Source: Glaciozyma antarctica PI12 (taxonomy: Eukaryota; Basidiomycota; Microbotryomycetes; Kriegeriales; Camptobasidiaceae). Taken from it: a stretch of DNA of 64,000 nt. Position 1 is the stretch's first letter. Every line of letters starts with the position of its first letter. The position numbers and the translations under genes are program-made. The notes under the pieces were generated by a model. It saw nothing but the letters and a program-made list of their open reading frames with translations. It was not told the origin of the DNA and ran no database searches. Below are positions 52,662 through 63,100 of the stretch, in pieces. Location of the stretch: contig KZ627149.1 of the NCBI GenBank assembly GCA_002917775.1, forward strand, positions 763,399 to 827,398, written 5' to 3'.

Positions 52662-53857
52662 TCACTTCCTCGACCGCTTCTTGAACCGATCCATGACCTG
52701 CGATGAGGGAGCTCAGTGAGGATACGCTGCTGGCGTGATAATAATGAACGCACCTGATCATCCGTGGCGAGTTCCCGTCGACCGACGCCAGCGATCTTCT
52801 TCTTCTCCTCCTGCTCGCCCAGAGCCGCCTTCCGAGCTTTCGCCAGAGCGTCCGCGTCGGATTCGAGAGGTCGTCGTGCACGGTAAACTGTCGCAGTAGT
52901 CATCAGTAAGGACTACGCGCGGCGAAGAGGAGGCAAACGTACAGCGGTCGGCAGCGAACTCGTCCTCCTCCTTGCCCCTCTGCTTCTCCTCGAACAGCAC
53001 GCGCTTTGCCTTTTCCGTATCCTCAATGTTCTTCAGCCTCGTACTGATAATCAAGTCAGCTCACTTGCTCGGAACCTTGCGACACTGGACTCACTCAATC
53101 CCAAGATCCACTTCAGGAATCGCAGTCAACATGCCCGCCGAGAGAGCAACGTTGCCCTCCTCGACCTCCTGCTTCTCGACCTTGTACTTCTCCGCAATTT
53201 TGTAGAGCTCATCACGCGGATCCAAGCTCCGAATCTCCCTCTCGACCTCCATCGCCGTCCCAGCAGGTTTCCGCTTTCGCAGCTCCGCCTCGATGTACTC
53301 CATCCTGCTCAACTGGTCAGCTCGCCCTCCCGCACCTCACAGCAAACGGCGCACATGTGCTTGTCCACATCCACAGCGTTCGTCTGTCCCGTAAAGTTGT
53401 TATTCTTGACCAGTCGCCTCGTCTTCGCATCCACATCGTCCGGATCACTGCACGCGCATCGGCTCCCACCCTCGCCACAAAGCAGACGACTCACTCCTGA
53501 TCATCCCTAACCCTATCCTTCCCCTTCGTCAACCCTCCAAACGTCCCCTCGATCATCCCTCCAATCGTCTCAGCAGCAGCAGCAGCCGGGTCGACCTTGG
53601 CCCTCCGCTTCTTCTCCCCCGCGTTCAAGCGCTCCAGGTCAATCCCCCCAATCGTACGCTTGAGTTTCCGGAGCGCGACGAGTTCCTCGAGAGTCTCGCT
53701 GCGGTGGAGTGAGTGAGTGAGTGACTAGGGAGAGGGAGGAGGCGCACGAAGTGGTGTCGGAGGGGTCGGTGGAGGCGGCTGGAGGCGAGGGGGAGCGCTG
53801 CTTGGTGGAGGAGGTGCCTTGCGGTCTGCGCTTCTTCTTGAAGGCGGGGGCGTCCAT
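52662..53857 (-). CDS. Tls1 / C9orf78 (HCA59) family protein
   Basis: The start at 53857 gives MDAPAFKKKRRPQGTSSTKQ. Then come TLEELVALRKLKRTIGGIDL and ERLNAGEKKRRAK, a low-complexity Ala run, GMIEGTFGGLTKGKD, TRRLVKNNNFTGQTNAVDVD and KHMMEYIEAELRKRKPAG. Then LYKIAEKYKVEKQEVEEGNV, SAGMLTAIPEVDLGIETRLK and NIEDTEKAKRVLFEEKQRGK. The C-terminus is a basic tail QVMDRFKKRSRK (stop 52662-52664). The FTGQTNAVDVDKHMMEYIE and IPEVDLGIE blocks are hallmarks of this family, which includes fission yeast Tls1 (binds the Brr2 splicing helicase, affects telomere gene splicing). Nuclear role inferred. About six introns. Confidence 0.88.
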
Positions 53858-53974
53858 TGCCGGGGTGTGGGAGGAGGGAGAGAGGCGTCGCTCTCGAGCG
53901 TCTCTGGTTGCCTTCTCTCCGGCCACTCTCACGAACTATGGCGAATCCTGAATAAACTTGTACGAATGCTTCTA

Positions 53975-54075
53975 TTACACGCTGCCTACAAGTCCGGCTA
54001 CGAACGCTGCTGCAGAGCGGAAAGCCAAAGCGACGGCAGCTCCCCCTCTCCCAGGCCAACCCGGAACGCCTTCCA
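53975..54075 (-). pseudogene. Probable 3' end of a second AlkB-like copy, cut by the N run
   Basis: The minus strand reads GVPGWPGRGGAAVALAFRSA then AAFVAGLVGSV to a stop at about 53975, resembling an alternative-frame end of the AlkB-like gene at 35955-35990 (LTFRSAAAFLASVS). The 23 nt at 54002-54024 match 35955-35977 exactly in inverse orientation. The bulk of the copy would lie inside the masked 54076-54901. Whether it is intact cannot be told. Confidence 0.4.
54002..54024 (+). repeat. Inverted repeat, outer match of right copy (23 nt)
   Basis: The reverse complement is identical to 35955-35977, with five more matches after one mismatch. It lies 965 bp (outer ends) from the 65 nt match at 54902-54966, the same distance as in the left copy. 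Confidence 0.8.
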
Positions 54076-54901
54076 NNNNNNNNNNNNNNNNNNNNNNNNN
54101 NNNNNNNNNNNNNNNNNNNNNNNNNNNNNNNNNNNNNNNNNNNNNNNNNNNNNNNNNNNNNNNNNNNNNNNNNNNNNNNNNNNNNNNNNNNNNNNNNNNN
54201 NNNNNNNNNNNNNNNNNNNNNNNNNNNNNNNNNNNNNNNNNNNNNNNNNNNNNNNNNNNNNNNNNNNNNNNNNNNNNNNNNNNNNNNNNNNNNNNNNNNN
54301 NNNNNNNNNNNNNNNNNNNNNNNNNNNNNNNNNNNNNNNNNNNNNNNNNNNNNNNNNNNNNNNNNNNNNNNNNNNNNNNNNNNNNNNNNNNNNNNNNNNN
54401 NNNNNNNNNNNNNNNNNNNNNNNNNNNNNNNNNNNNNNNNNNNNNNNNNNNNNNNNNNNNNNNNNNNNNNNNNNNNNNNNNNNNNNNNNNNNNNNNNNNN
54501 NNNNNNNNNNNNNNNNNNNNNNNNNNNNNNNNNNNNNNNNNNNNNNNNNNNNNNNNNNNNNNNNNNNNNNNNNNNNNNNNNNNNNNNNNNNNNNNNNNNN
54601 NNNNNNNNNNNNNNNNNNNNNNNNNNNNNNNNNNNNNNNNNNNNNNNNNNNNNNNNNNNNNNNNNNNNNNNNNNNNNNNNNNNNNNNNNNNNNNNNNNNN
54701 NNNNNNNNNNNNNNNNNNNNNNNNNNNNNNNNNNNNNNNNNNNNNNNNNNNNNNNNNNNNNNNNNNNNNNNNNNNNNNNNNNNNNNNNNNNNNNNNNNNN
54801 NNNNNNNNNNNNNNNNNNNNNNNNNNNNNNNNNNNNNNNNNNNNNNNNNNNNNNNNNNNNNNNNNNNNNNNNNNNNNNNNNNNNNNNNNNNNNNNNNNNN
54901 N
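54076..54901. other. Masked/unsequenced stretch of 826 bases
   Basis: All N. By comparison with the left copy it should hold an AlkB-like gene on the minus strand and the first ~25 codons of Cdc14 on the plus strand. Confidence 0.85.
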
Positions 54902-54966
54902 CGCTCTCAGCTCCCTCGAGCACCTCCTCGCCTCTCTAACCGTCGAATCCACCGCCGGCGTCTCAG
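54902..54966 (+). repeat. Inverted repeat, right copy (65 nt identical)
   Basis: Identical in inverse orientation to 35013-35077 and directly abutting the N run, so the true repeat may be longer. Confidence 0.9.
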
Positions 54967-56261
54967 CTCTCGACGCGTTCCTCTCGCTTCAAGACGGGTT
55001 CGAGTACAACTGTGCGTACTGCTGGAGGGCATGATTGGTGGTGGGGAGCTGATCTGAAAGCCGCAGTGGCCTCACCACTGCTGGAATGGCTCGGGAGGAC
55101 GGTGTTGTTGGCGGAGCGGGGTCAGAGCTTAGGTGAGTAGAGGGATGGAGCAGAGGGAAGAACGAAAGCTCACTACACGCTCACCCCTGCAGAGGACGCC
55201 GAAGTAGTTCGCTACAACCTTACGCGCTGTTTGGGGCTCGTCCAAGGGTTGCTGCTGCTTCACCGCCGCAGTCAGCGTTTGTTCGCCCGCAGAGCCACTC
55301 TTGAGGTGCGCTCTATCGATCTCCTTTGCAAGGAATCATGCTAACAAATACGATACAGTGCCTTCTCGCCATTCTGGACATGACGCGCCCTTCCCACCTC
55401 TCTTCGCCCCTCCTCCCTCATTCCTCAGTTCCCTCTCCAGTCCTCTTCCCCACCTCGCCGGCACCCCCCTCTTCAAGCAAACCACAACCAATACCACATC
55501 CCTCAACTCCTACCGCCCTATCCCTTGTCGTTCTCGACACCCTCTTATGCGCCCTCGTCGATCGACCTCGCAACATGCGAACCTTCGAAGCTGTCGGCGG
55601 GCTCGCTGCCGTCGTCAAAGTCCTCAAAGACAAAAGCGTTGCACAAGTCGTTCGGTACATCCCCTCTTCCTTCCTCCCTCTACACCTGCTGACACTTCGA
55701 CTCTCTAGGATCAAAGCTGTTGAAATTCTTTACTTCTACCTCCTCCCCGAAACTCCCTCCCGACGTCAAGGCTCCTCCTCCTCGGCTTCTTCCTCCTCCA
55801 CCACCGACTCCACCGAAGGCGTCTTCTCCGCTCCTCCCTCACACCTCCTCGCCTCCGTCATCTCCAATTTCGTCCCTCAAACCCCCACCAAACCCCGTCG
55901 CCCCTCTCCCTCCCTCTCAACCCCCCTCTTCTCACGCCGACCTCACTCCCGAAATCCCAGCTCCTCCTCAGCGTCTCATGACGAAGACGACGATGGCACT
56001 CCCCGTCCCTCTCGCACGGCACTCTCGACCCCCGCACCACAAACACCTCGCAAACGACCCAGCAGCGAGCGATTATCAGCTCCTTCTACACCGCGAAGAC
56101 ACTCAAGAGGGGCGTCGACAGATACGGAGGAGCGGATAGGCAGAGATAGCGGGCGGAGGAGCGAGAGGGAGAAGAAGGAGATGCTTCGCAACGTGATGCC
56201 GAACGTGGACGCGCTGGAGGATCGGTTCAGAGCGATGGGATTGAGTGGGTGGGGAGCGTAG
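54902..56261 (+). CDS. Cdc14-family protein of the septation initiation network, 5' end in N run
   Basis: The visible part starts ALSSLEHLLASLTVESTAGV, then SALDAFLSLQDGFEYN, and after introns ASPLLEWLGRTVLLAERGQS and EDAEVVRYNLTRCLGLVQGL, LLLHRRSQRLFARRATLE. The family core follows: LSLVVLDTLLCALVDRPRNM, RTFEAVGGLAAVVKVLKDKS and AQVVRIKAVEILYFYLLPE. A Ser/Pro-rich disordered tail ends MGLSGWGA at 56259-56261. This is the S. pombe Cdc14 family (unrelated to the Cdc14 phosphatase), the partner of kinase Sid1 at the spindle pole body in septation control. The missing N-terminus is probably that of the truncated copy at 35154 (MALRASLATAADSLLSTRTS). Confidence 0.88.
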
Positions 56262-56877
56262 GGATTAGGGATCCTCTGTTGCTGTAAGATCCGGCATTTT
56301 TAGGGAGCTACGGAGCTCCGAGCGAGCTGGATCGGGCATCGCGTGAGTAGGTACAGGTCGAGAGTGCTCCGCAGGGACGCAGCTCTCGAGCCGTGTGCTA
56401 TCCAAGCAGGCTGAGAATGCTGAGCGTATCTCAGCAGGCGCCGTATCGCGTCGCCATCGGAGAAACGCACGGACCAAGCAGGTCGAGCGCGTGCGAAGCG
56501 AAGAACAAAGCTGCCGATTCATCTCTCCAGCCGTCTCCAGCCAGCTCCAGCCTTGGTACTGGCCTGCCGTCGCTGCCGAGTGCGTGTTTGCCCAGGACGC
56601 ACAGGGGATCCAGACCAACGTACCACGCAGCTTGGGTGCGTGGACCGCGGACCGAGATCCGTCTGCCAAGTGGGGGACGCGAGGTGGCTCAAGCAGAGGA
56701 GAGGCGCAGGGCGGTGGAGCACGCTGAGCAAACGCAGATAGACAACAACGTTCGACGAAGCAGTCGCTGAAGGCTTTGGTCGGAGCGACGTGGTGGAGCG
56801 AGCGGACCAGGCTGGACAAGGGGGCAGTTCTTCCCACCGCGAGGTCTCTTTGTCGATCAACCCCACCCTCGCTCACT
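56262..56877. other. Intergenic region, no gene seen
   Basis: About 615 bases between Cdc14 and the parvulin, both plus strand. A long minus-strand open stretch covers it and runs on through the parvulin exons, with no family resemblance, so I treat it as antisense noise. A small palindrome (ggagctacggagctcc) lies near 56306. Confidence 0.5.
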
Positions 56878-57601
56878 ATGCCGCCCAAGAAGGGAGGAAA
56901 GCCGAAAGGTACGCTTGATCCCTCTGCTCGATGCTCAGGTGCATCGGAGACGAGTGCGAGCGCGCGCTGAGACCTACTCCTCACCCCGCAGACGACAAGG
57001 CGGCGGACAAGCCTGGAGAGCTCAAGGTCGCCAACTCGCTCAAGGTAAGTTGTGGCTGCACTCACAGGAACTACTGGCGAGGAGCTGACCCTACGCGGCG
57101 TGCAGCTCCGACACATCCTTTGCGAAAAACAGGCTCGTTCGCTCGAGGCGGTGGAGCAGCTCAAGGCGGGGAAGAGCTTCGACAAGGTAGCAGCAGAGTT
57201 CTCAGAGGACAAGGCTAGGACTGGAGGAGCTCTGGGGTGAGTGGGAGTGCCCGGGAATCGAGGGGAGGAGCTGACACCTCCCTTCTGCAAGCTGGATGAC
57301 CCGCCAGGCGATGATGGGCGCGTTCCAGGAGGTCTGCTTTACGATGCCTGTCTCGACTTGCGCTGCGCCTTCGTACACTACCATCAAAACGAAGCACGGT
57401 TACCAGTACGTCGTCGAGGCGAAGTGGGAGGGCTCCTGTGCTGATGGTTCCTCTCCTCTCCCTCCTTCGCGCCTACCTCCCTTCATCTCTACCTCCTACG
57501 ACCCTGCCATTGCCCCAATCCGCCGAAACGCCTCCTCTCACCCTCCTCCTCGAATTCGCCTCTTCTCAATCAGCCTGGTCATCGTCGAAGATCGCAAATG
57601 A
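56878..57601 (+). CDS. Parvulin-type peptidyl-prolyl isomerase (PIN4/Par14-like)
   Basis: The start at 56878 gives [10 protein letters not shown] and, after an intron, [18 protein letters not shown]. The isomerase domain is [40 protein letters not shown] and [20 protein letters not shown], then [12 protein letters not shown]. The HILCEK His and the GALGWM and FxMPV blocks are active-site elements of PIN4-type parvulins, which catalyse cis/trans proline isomerisation in nucleus or mitochondria. Family members normally stop a few residues after this point with VEGRK. Here about 60 Pro/Ser-rich residues intervene before SLVIVEDRK at 57599-57601, so an unspliced intron or a recent extension is likely. 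Confidence 0.85.
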
Positions 57602-58258
57602 GCGACAACCCCAGGGATACCCTTCCACCTCCACACCAAACACTTTCGTACCCGCCGCATTGCATTGTACACTTTGATCATCGAATGGGGAGAATGAGGG
57701 AGATTGGGAGCTTTGGACGCCGCGCAGCTCGCGCTCTGCTTCGTTGCGTCGTTCTTGCTTCTGCTCCGACGTCGACTGCTCGCGTAAACTTCTTCAGAGT
57801 GAACTGGGTTTCAACGAGGGCTCAGCAAGGGAGCTGTGCGGAGCACTTTCAGGCTCTGGCGAACGGCAAGACTGGACGACTACCCGGTGCGAAGGTACTC
57901 TCGAAACTTGGCAATGAGTAGGTCGGGACGAATTTGACCCCTTCCTCAGGGGCCCTACTCACAGGAGAGGGCGCATACTCCACGCTCCAGACGGCTGCTG
58001 TCTTTCTCGTCGAATTCGAAGGGTGCATCGAGGAATGAGCTTGTCGTGGAATTGAATCTGGCGCTTGACAAGGCTGCAAACGTTCTTCAGGCGTACTCTC
58101 TGACTCTTAACAAGCTCAGTCGTTGCGTTGCTGTCCACGGAGGACGGGAGGAATGTGAGAAGGGGAGAAGGTATTCTACCTACCTGCGAGGGGTCGAGCG
58201 GGAATATTTGGCCTTCGTCGTCGTTTCGTTGTGCCTTCTCTTACACACGTACCTCAGC
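57602..58258. other. Intergenic region, no gene seen
   Basis: About 655 bases between the parvulin and SEC14 genes. Open frames exist but none is convincing. Confidence 0.5.
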
Positions 58259-59730
58259 ATGTTCGGCGCAACCAAGGCAACCAAGACCAAGTCCCGCTCA
58301 GGGAGCGTATCCTCAAGGCACTCGCACAAGTCGGGCTCCCACAGCCACCACGGTGTACACGTCAAGGTACCGCCCTCCTCCGTAGGACCCACCAGATGCC
58401 TTTCTAACGCGCCGTTTGCTTGCTTGCAGGATCCTCTCTCTGGCCATCCTGGACACCTCAACGTGGAGCAGACTCACATCCTCGGCAAGGTGAGCAGCGG
58501 AGAGGGCAGGCGGAAACGGCCCTGATGTCAGGGAGCTGTTTGCTGATCCCCACCTCTTTCCGCCTTGCGCAGTTTAAGGCAGAGCTCGCCGAGGAGGCAT
58601 TCTATGACCCAGCCAAGCACGACGATGCTGCACTCTTGTAGGTCCCGTTCGAGGCGGTTTCAGGCGTGGGGAGGGGAAGGAACGCAGCTGATGGGGCATG
58701 TGCGCAGGCGCTTCCTTCGAGCCCGCAAGTTCGATATCCACAAGGCCAAGATCATGTGGATCGATACGCAAAAGTGGAAGAAGGCGTTCAGGGTGGACGA
58801 GCTGTACGAGACGTTCGACTACAAGGAGAAGGCCGAGGTCGACAAGCTGTATCCCAAGTGCGTTCTCCCAGTCAGCTCTCGTTGAATCTCCAGCTTACGC
58901 TTGTCCAACCCAGGTTCTACCACAAGACCGACAAGGTGCGCTTGCTGCTTTTCCGACGAACGGCGCGTGCAGGGCAGCTAACCCCGCTCTGGTAGGACGG
59001 CCGACCTCTTTACATCGAGCAGCTGGGCAAGCTCGACCTCACCAAGCTCTACGCCGTGACGACTCAAGAACGGCAAATGCAGTCTCTCGTCGTCGAGTAC
59101 GAGAAGTTCCAGCGGGAACGCCTACCCATCTGCTCGGCTCTCAAGGGCCACCTCATCGAGACGAGCTGCACGATCATGGACTTGAAGGGAGTTAGCATTA
59201 GCTCCTTCTGGGGTGTCAAGGGCTACGTTCAGGAAGCCTCGACCAGTACGTTGTCTCCCTCGGTCCATCCTCCGCCTGCGCGACAGAAGCTGACCTCCCC
59301 TCAGTTTCGCAGAACAACTACCCCGAATCCGTTCGTCTGCGCCTCCCACCCTCGCATCCCACAAAACTGACTCCTCGTCGCGCAGATGGGCAAGTTCTAC
59401 CTCATCAACGCTCCCTGGGGCTTCAGCACTGTGTGGTCGCTCGTCAAGGGCTGGCTCGACGAGGCGACCGTCGCCAAGATCCACATCCTCAGCTCCGACT
59501 ACAAGAAGTCTCTCCTCGAGCAAATTCCCGCCGACTCTCTCCCCGCCTTCCTCGGCGGAACGTGCGCGTGTCCCGAGGGGTGCTCGATGAGCGATGCGGG
59601 ACCGTGGAAGGGGAAGAAGGCGGCGAGCGTCAAGGCGGCTGCGCAGGCGCAGGTGGAGGTTAGCAGTGAGGCGGGAGAGAAGGCGATTGGGGGAGTGAAC
59701 GGGGCGAATGGGGCCGTGTTGGCGGCGTAG
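58259..59730 (+). CDS. SEC14-like phosphatidylinositol/phosphatidylcholine transfer protein
   Basis: The start at 58259 gives MFGATKATKTKSRSGSVSSR and a His-rich leader. The CRAL/TRIO N-terminal helices follow: FKAELAEEAFYDPAKHDDAA, LLRRFLRARKFDIHKAKIMW and FRVDELYETFDYKEKAEVDK. The lipid-binding domain reads DGRPLYIEQLGKLDLTKLYA, TSCTIMDLKGVSISSFWGVK and MGKFYLINAPWGFSTVWSLV, then GWLDEATVAKIHILSSDYKK and LPAFLGGTCACPEGC. These are the Sec14 signature blocks. The protein exchanges PI and PC and couples lipid metabolism to Golgi export. One exon of only 22 nt encodes FYHKTDK (about 58914-58935). The stop is at 59728-59730 after an Ala/Gly-rich tail. The longer N-terminus than yeast Sec14 may be regulatory. 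Confidence 0.93.
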
Positions 59731-60172
59731 AAGGAGGCGCGTCTCGGGCTTCGTTTGATTCTCTCCTCCTTCCCACTTTGCATTAATCTACCCCCCTCCC
59801 CTCCCCTCTCCACCTCTTCCGTCTGATGTCCTCTATCCATCCGCTATAGCTTCGAACCCACACACCATGATACTTACTCCCTTCCCTTCCGAATAGAACG
59901 GTGTTTCCATCCACACGAACGCCTCCCAGCTGGAAGCTAGCGAAAGCTGCCCTCGTTCTCGCTCCACCTTCTGTCCTGCGCCTTAGCGAGAGCGGCGTTC
60001 TAAAGCGCTGCGAAGCTCGACAGGGCGAGGATTAAAAACAGGCTGGAATATTGATATTTCAAGGCTGGAATATTGATATTTCCCTGCGTGCCTCTCTCTC
60101 TCTCCTCCTGCCTCAACACGACCCCAGCTACTGAAAAGGAGGCGTCCTACTCAGCACTCCACTCGCTCAACG
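59731..60172. other. Intergenic region with a tandem 21 bp repeat
   Basis: About 440 bases between SEC14 and SWR1. No gene. It contains the 21 bp direct repeat listed separately and a CT-rich tract (60090-60108) just upstream of SWR1. Confidence 0.5.
60040..60082 (+). repeat. Tandem 21 bp direct repeat upstream of SWR1
   Basis: The sequence aggctggaatattgatattt plus c occurs at 60040-60060 and again at 60062-60082. It is AT-rich with an aatatt core in GC-rich surroundings, 90-130 bp before the SWR1 start codon. Confidence 0.85.
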
Positions 60173-63100
60173 ATGGAGCAGTCGGGAGACCCGCCGTCGC
60201 CGTCTGCCTCGGTGCCACCTGCCGACACGCCTCAGCTACAAGGAGGAGCTCAGGCGGAGGACGTCGAGATGGCAACCGGTTCCGATATCGAGCCAGAAGC
60301 TTCGAACAAGCAGTCGGAAACGCCAGCAGAGCTCTCAGTCAACGCGGCGCTCCCGGCACTCCCTTCCCTCCCAACCTCCGACGCGCTTCCTCTCCTCCCA
60401 ACCTCTCGCGACGATCCCCTCCCACACGACACCATCATGGCCGACGACCCTCCCATCGCTTCGACCTCCACTTCAAACCCAGCTCCCCATCCTTCCATCC
60501 TGAAGAGCGACACTCCTGCCCCGACTCCTCGAGCTCGCGCCGGTCGACGATCTGTCACTTTCCTCCCCGAACAGGCACCGCTCGAGGTAGCGGCGCCGGC
60601 TGCGGAACCGGAGCGAGAGTTCTCGGAGGAAGAAGTCGCGGCGTGGCGGACCGCTCAGGTGGACGCGCGGCAGGCCGAGGTGCGTTGGTGTGGATTGCAT
60701 AGAGGGAGAGGGAAGCTGACCTTTGCTCGTCTGTACAGCTTGCGGGGAGCTTGGATAGGCATGATGCGCACGTTCGGGAGCTCTTCCATTTGGATCGGTT
60801 CGTCACGCTCGTCGATTTCGATCCAGCGACCGCGAAAGGTGGGCTCCCTCCCCTCAGCTCCACCTGCTCTCCAGCTAACCTGACCCTTGCAGCCGACAAG
60901 TCGGATGTCTTCGAGTCATTCAAGAGCAACTACGATCTCTTCACCCACGCCGCACCCGATGTCGCCGGTCGAGGCAACTCGCGCAGGACTACTCGCCGCG
61001 CGATGACAGACCAGAAGGAAGGCGTTCTCGCTTCGGCCAAGGCTGCGCCAGTCGCTTCTACGAGTGGAGCTGGCCGAGGTCACGCGCATGGTAAGGTAGA
61101 TGTCAAGGGGAAGGGGAAGGCTGCGGAGGGACCGCTCAAGGCGGAGGAGGACTCGGCTGTTGCCCCTGCGCGTCCGGCAGCGGCTGCGAAGAAGTCGGGA
61201 GGAGGAGGCAGGAGCAGGAAGAGCATCACGAAGACGGAGGCCGCCATTCCCGTCGCCTCGCCTTCGACCTCTGCACCGAAGGCGAAATCCAAGTCACGGC
61301 GTCCCTCGACCACCCCTGCAGCTCCAACCGCTCTCTCCGCCGACCCAACACCTTCAACGTCCAAGCACCCCCTCCCTTCTCTCACCCTCCCCTCCTCCAA
61401 GCGCGCAAAGCTCTCCCACGACTCCGCCTCAACCGTCTACACGCACCCTCTCCAACTCCCCCGCCCGCCAACTTTCGACGGCTCGCTCCCCGCCCTCTTC
61501 TCCTCTTACCTCGACCTTACCGACGACGCGACTCTCTCCACCCACCCCACCCCCGAAGCTCTCGACGCCATCGCCTCTCACGACGCGTCGATCCTCACGC
61601 GCGTCTCGCGCCTCACCGCCTCTGGCCGCACGCTCGGCAACCCCGATCGACGCGCTGCGAGCGAGCCGAAACGGATCAAGGATCATCAGGAGCATCTCGT
61701 GGAGCAGGTAGTGCATTTCAGCAAGTTGGTGCATGATGAGAGGAGGAGTCATATGGCGCTCGCGAAGAAGACGGGGAGGATGGTGTTGGCGTACTTTGGG
61801 ATGGTGGAAGGGCGCGAGGAGAGGGAGAGGAAGGAGGAGGAGAAGCAGAAGAAGGCGTTGGCGAGGTGGACGGTCAGGGAGGTGAGGAAGAAGTGGAAGA
61901 TGGCGGTGAACGTATGTCCTTTTGCTTTCGAGGGGGAGGGAGAATGGGAGCTAATGAGTGGATGTAGGTCGTCAAGAGTCGTCGGAAGGAAAGGCAGAAG
62001 GTCGAGCAGGAGCGGATAGGAAAGCTGCAGCTGAACGCGATGCTCGACAAGTCGACGACGATGCTCCAGGCGCAGCAGGTCGGGATGGCGGGCGAGGAGT
62101 CGTCCGAGGAGGAGGATTCAGATTCGGACGAGGAGGAAGAGTCCGGCGACGAGGAGCAGGAGGAGGAGGAGGAAGAAGAAGCGCAGGACGACAGTGCCGC
62201 CTCCAGCCCCGCGTCCGAACCGCCAGCCCCACTTCTGACGAACGGTCGCCATCATCACCTCGCCCGCCTCGCGTCTTCCCTCTCCATCTCCACCACTCCC
62301 GCCGACACTCCGCTCCCCGAGACCGACCCCGACCCCGACCTCAACGACGTCGTCTTTGAAGCTCCCGAGGACGTCGCGCGCGTAGAGGAGGACAAAGAGT
62401 TCGAAGCGGAGATGGAAGCGGATGAGGAGGAGGAGGATAGCGACGAGGAGCTGGGAGGGCTGGCGGAGGACGCGGAGATGAGTATCGAGGAGTTGATGCG
62501 GAGGTCGGGGTACGGCGCGATGATGGAAGAGGCGGCGCAGGAGGAGGATGTCGAGATGGAGGTGGAGGAGGAGCTTACGAATGGGCGGATTTCGCGAGCG
62601 AGCGAGTCGACTTCTCCTGCTCGCGAGGCCTCCGCACTCGCCGTCAACGCCCCGGCACCTTCCCCTCCCGCCGAAGCTTCAACCTTGTCTCTCCCCGTTG
62701 CCTCACCCTCGAAGGCTTCCTCTCCAGCCGTCACAGCCCCTCCCACCTCCGCCTCTCCCGTAGCCGACGAAACCGCCACCACTTCCTCCTCCACCGACGC
62801 CGCTCCGGCACCCACCCTCCTCCCCGACACCACTCCTGCTCCAAGCACGACCTCCGCTCCCGCCCTGACACTCACCGCCGAAGAAGCAGAAGCGGAGGCG
62901 ATGTCGGAGTTCGGCTCTGGGTCGGACGACGCGCGCGAGGACGAGGATGAGCAGTTTGAGGAGGAGATGGACGAGGACGCGGGGGCGGGGTCGGACGAGG
63001 ATGAGATGGATGGGCTGGCGGAGGATGCGGATCTGTCGATTGAGGAGCTTATGCGCAAGTATGGAGTCGGGAGGGAGGAGAATGTCGCGGAGGGCGGAGA

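Noticed and set aside
53625-55057. Very long open frames crossing the N run on both strands
   Set aside because: They are open only because N codons cannot be read as stops; the flanking parts belong to other genes.
56265-57290. 341-codon minus-strand frame spanning the Cdc14-parvulin interval
   Set aside because: It covers parvulin exons and introns alike, has mixed Ser/Arg/Cys composition and no conserved block.
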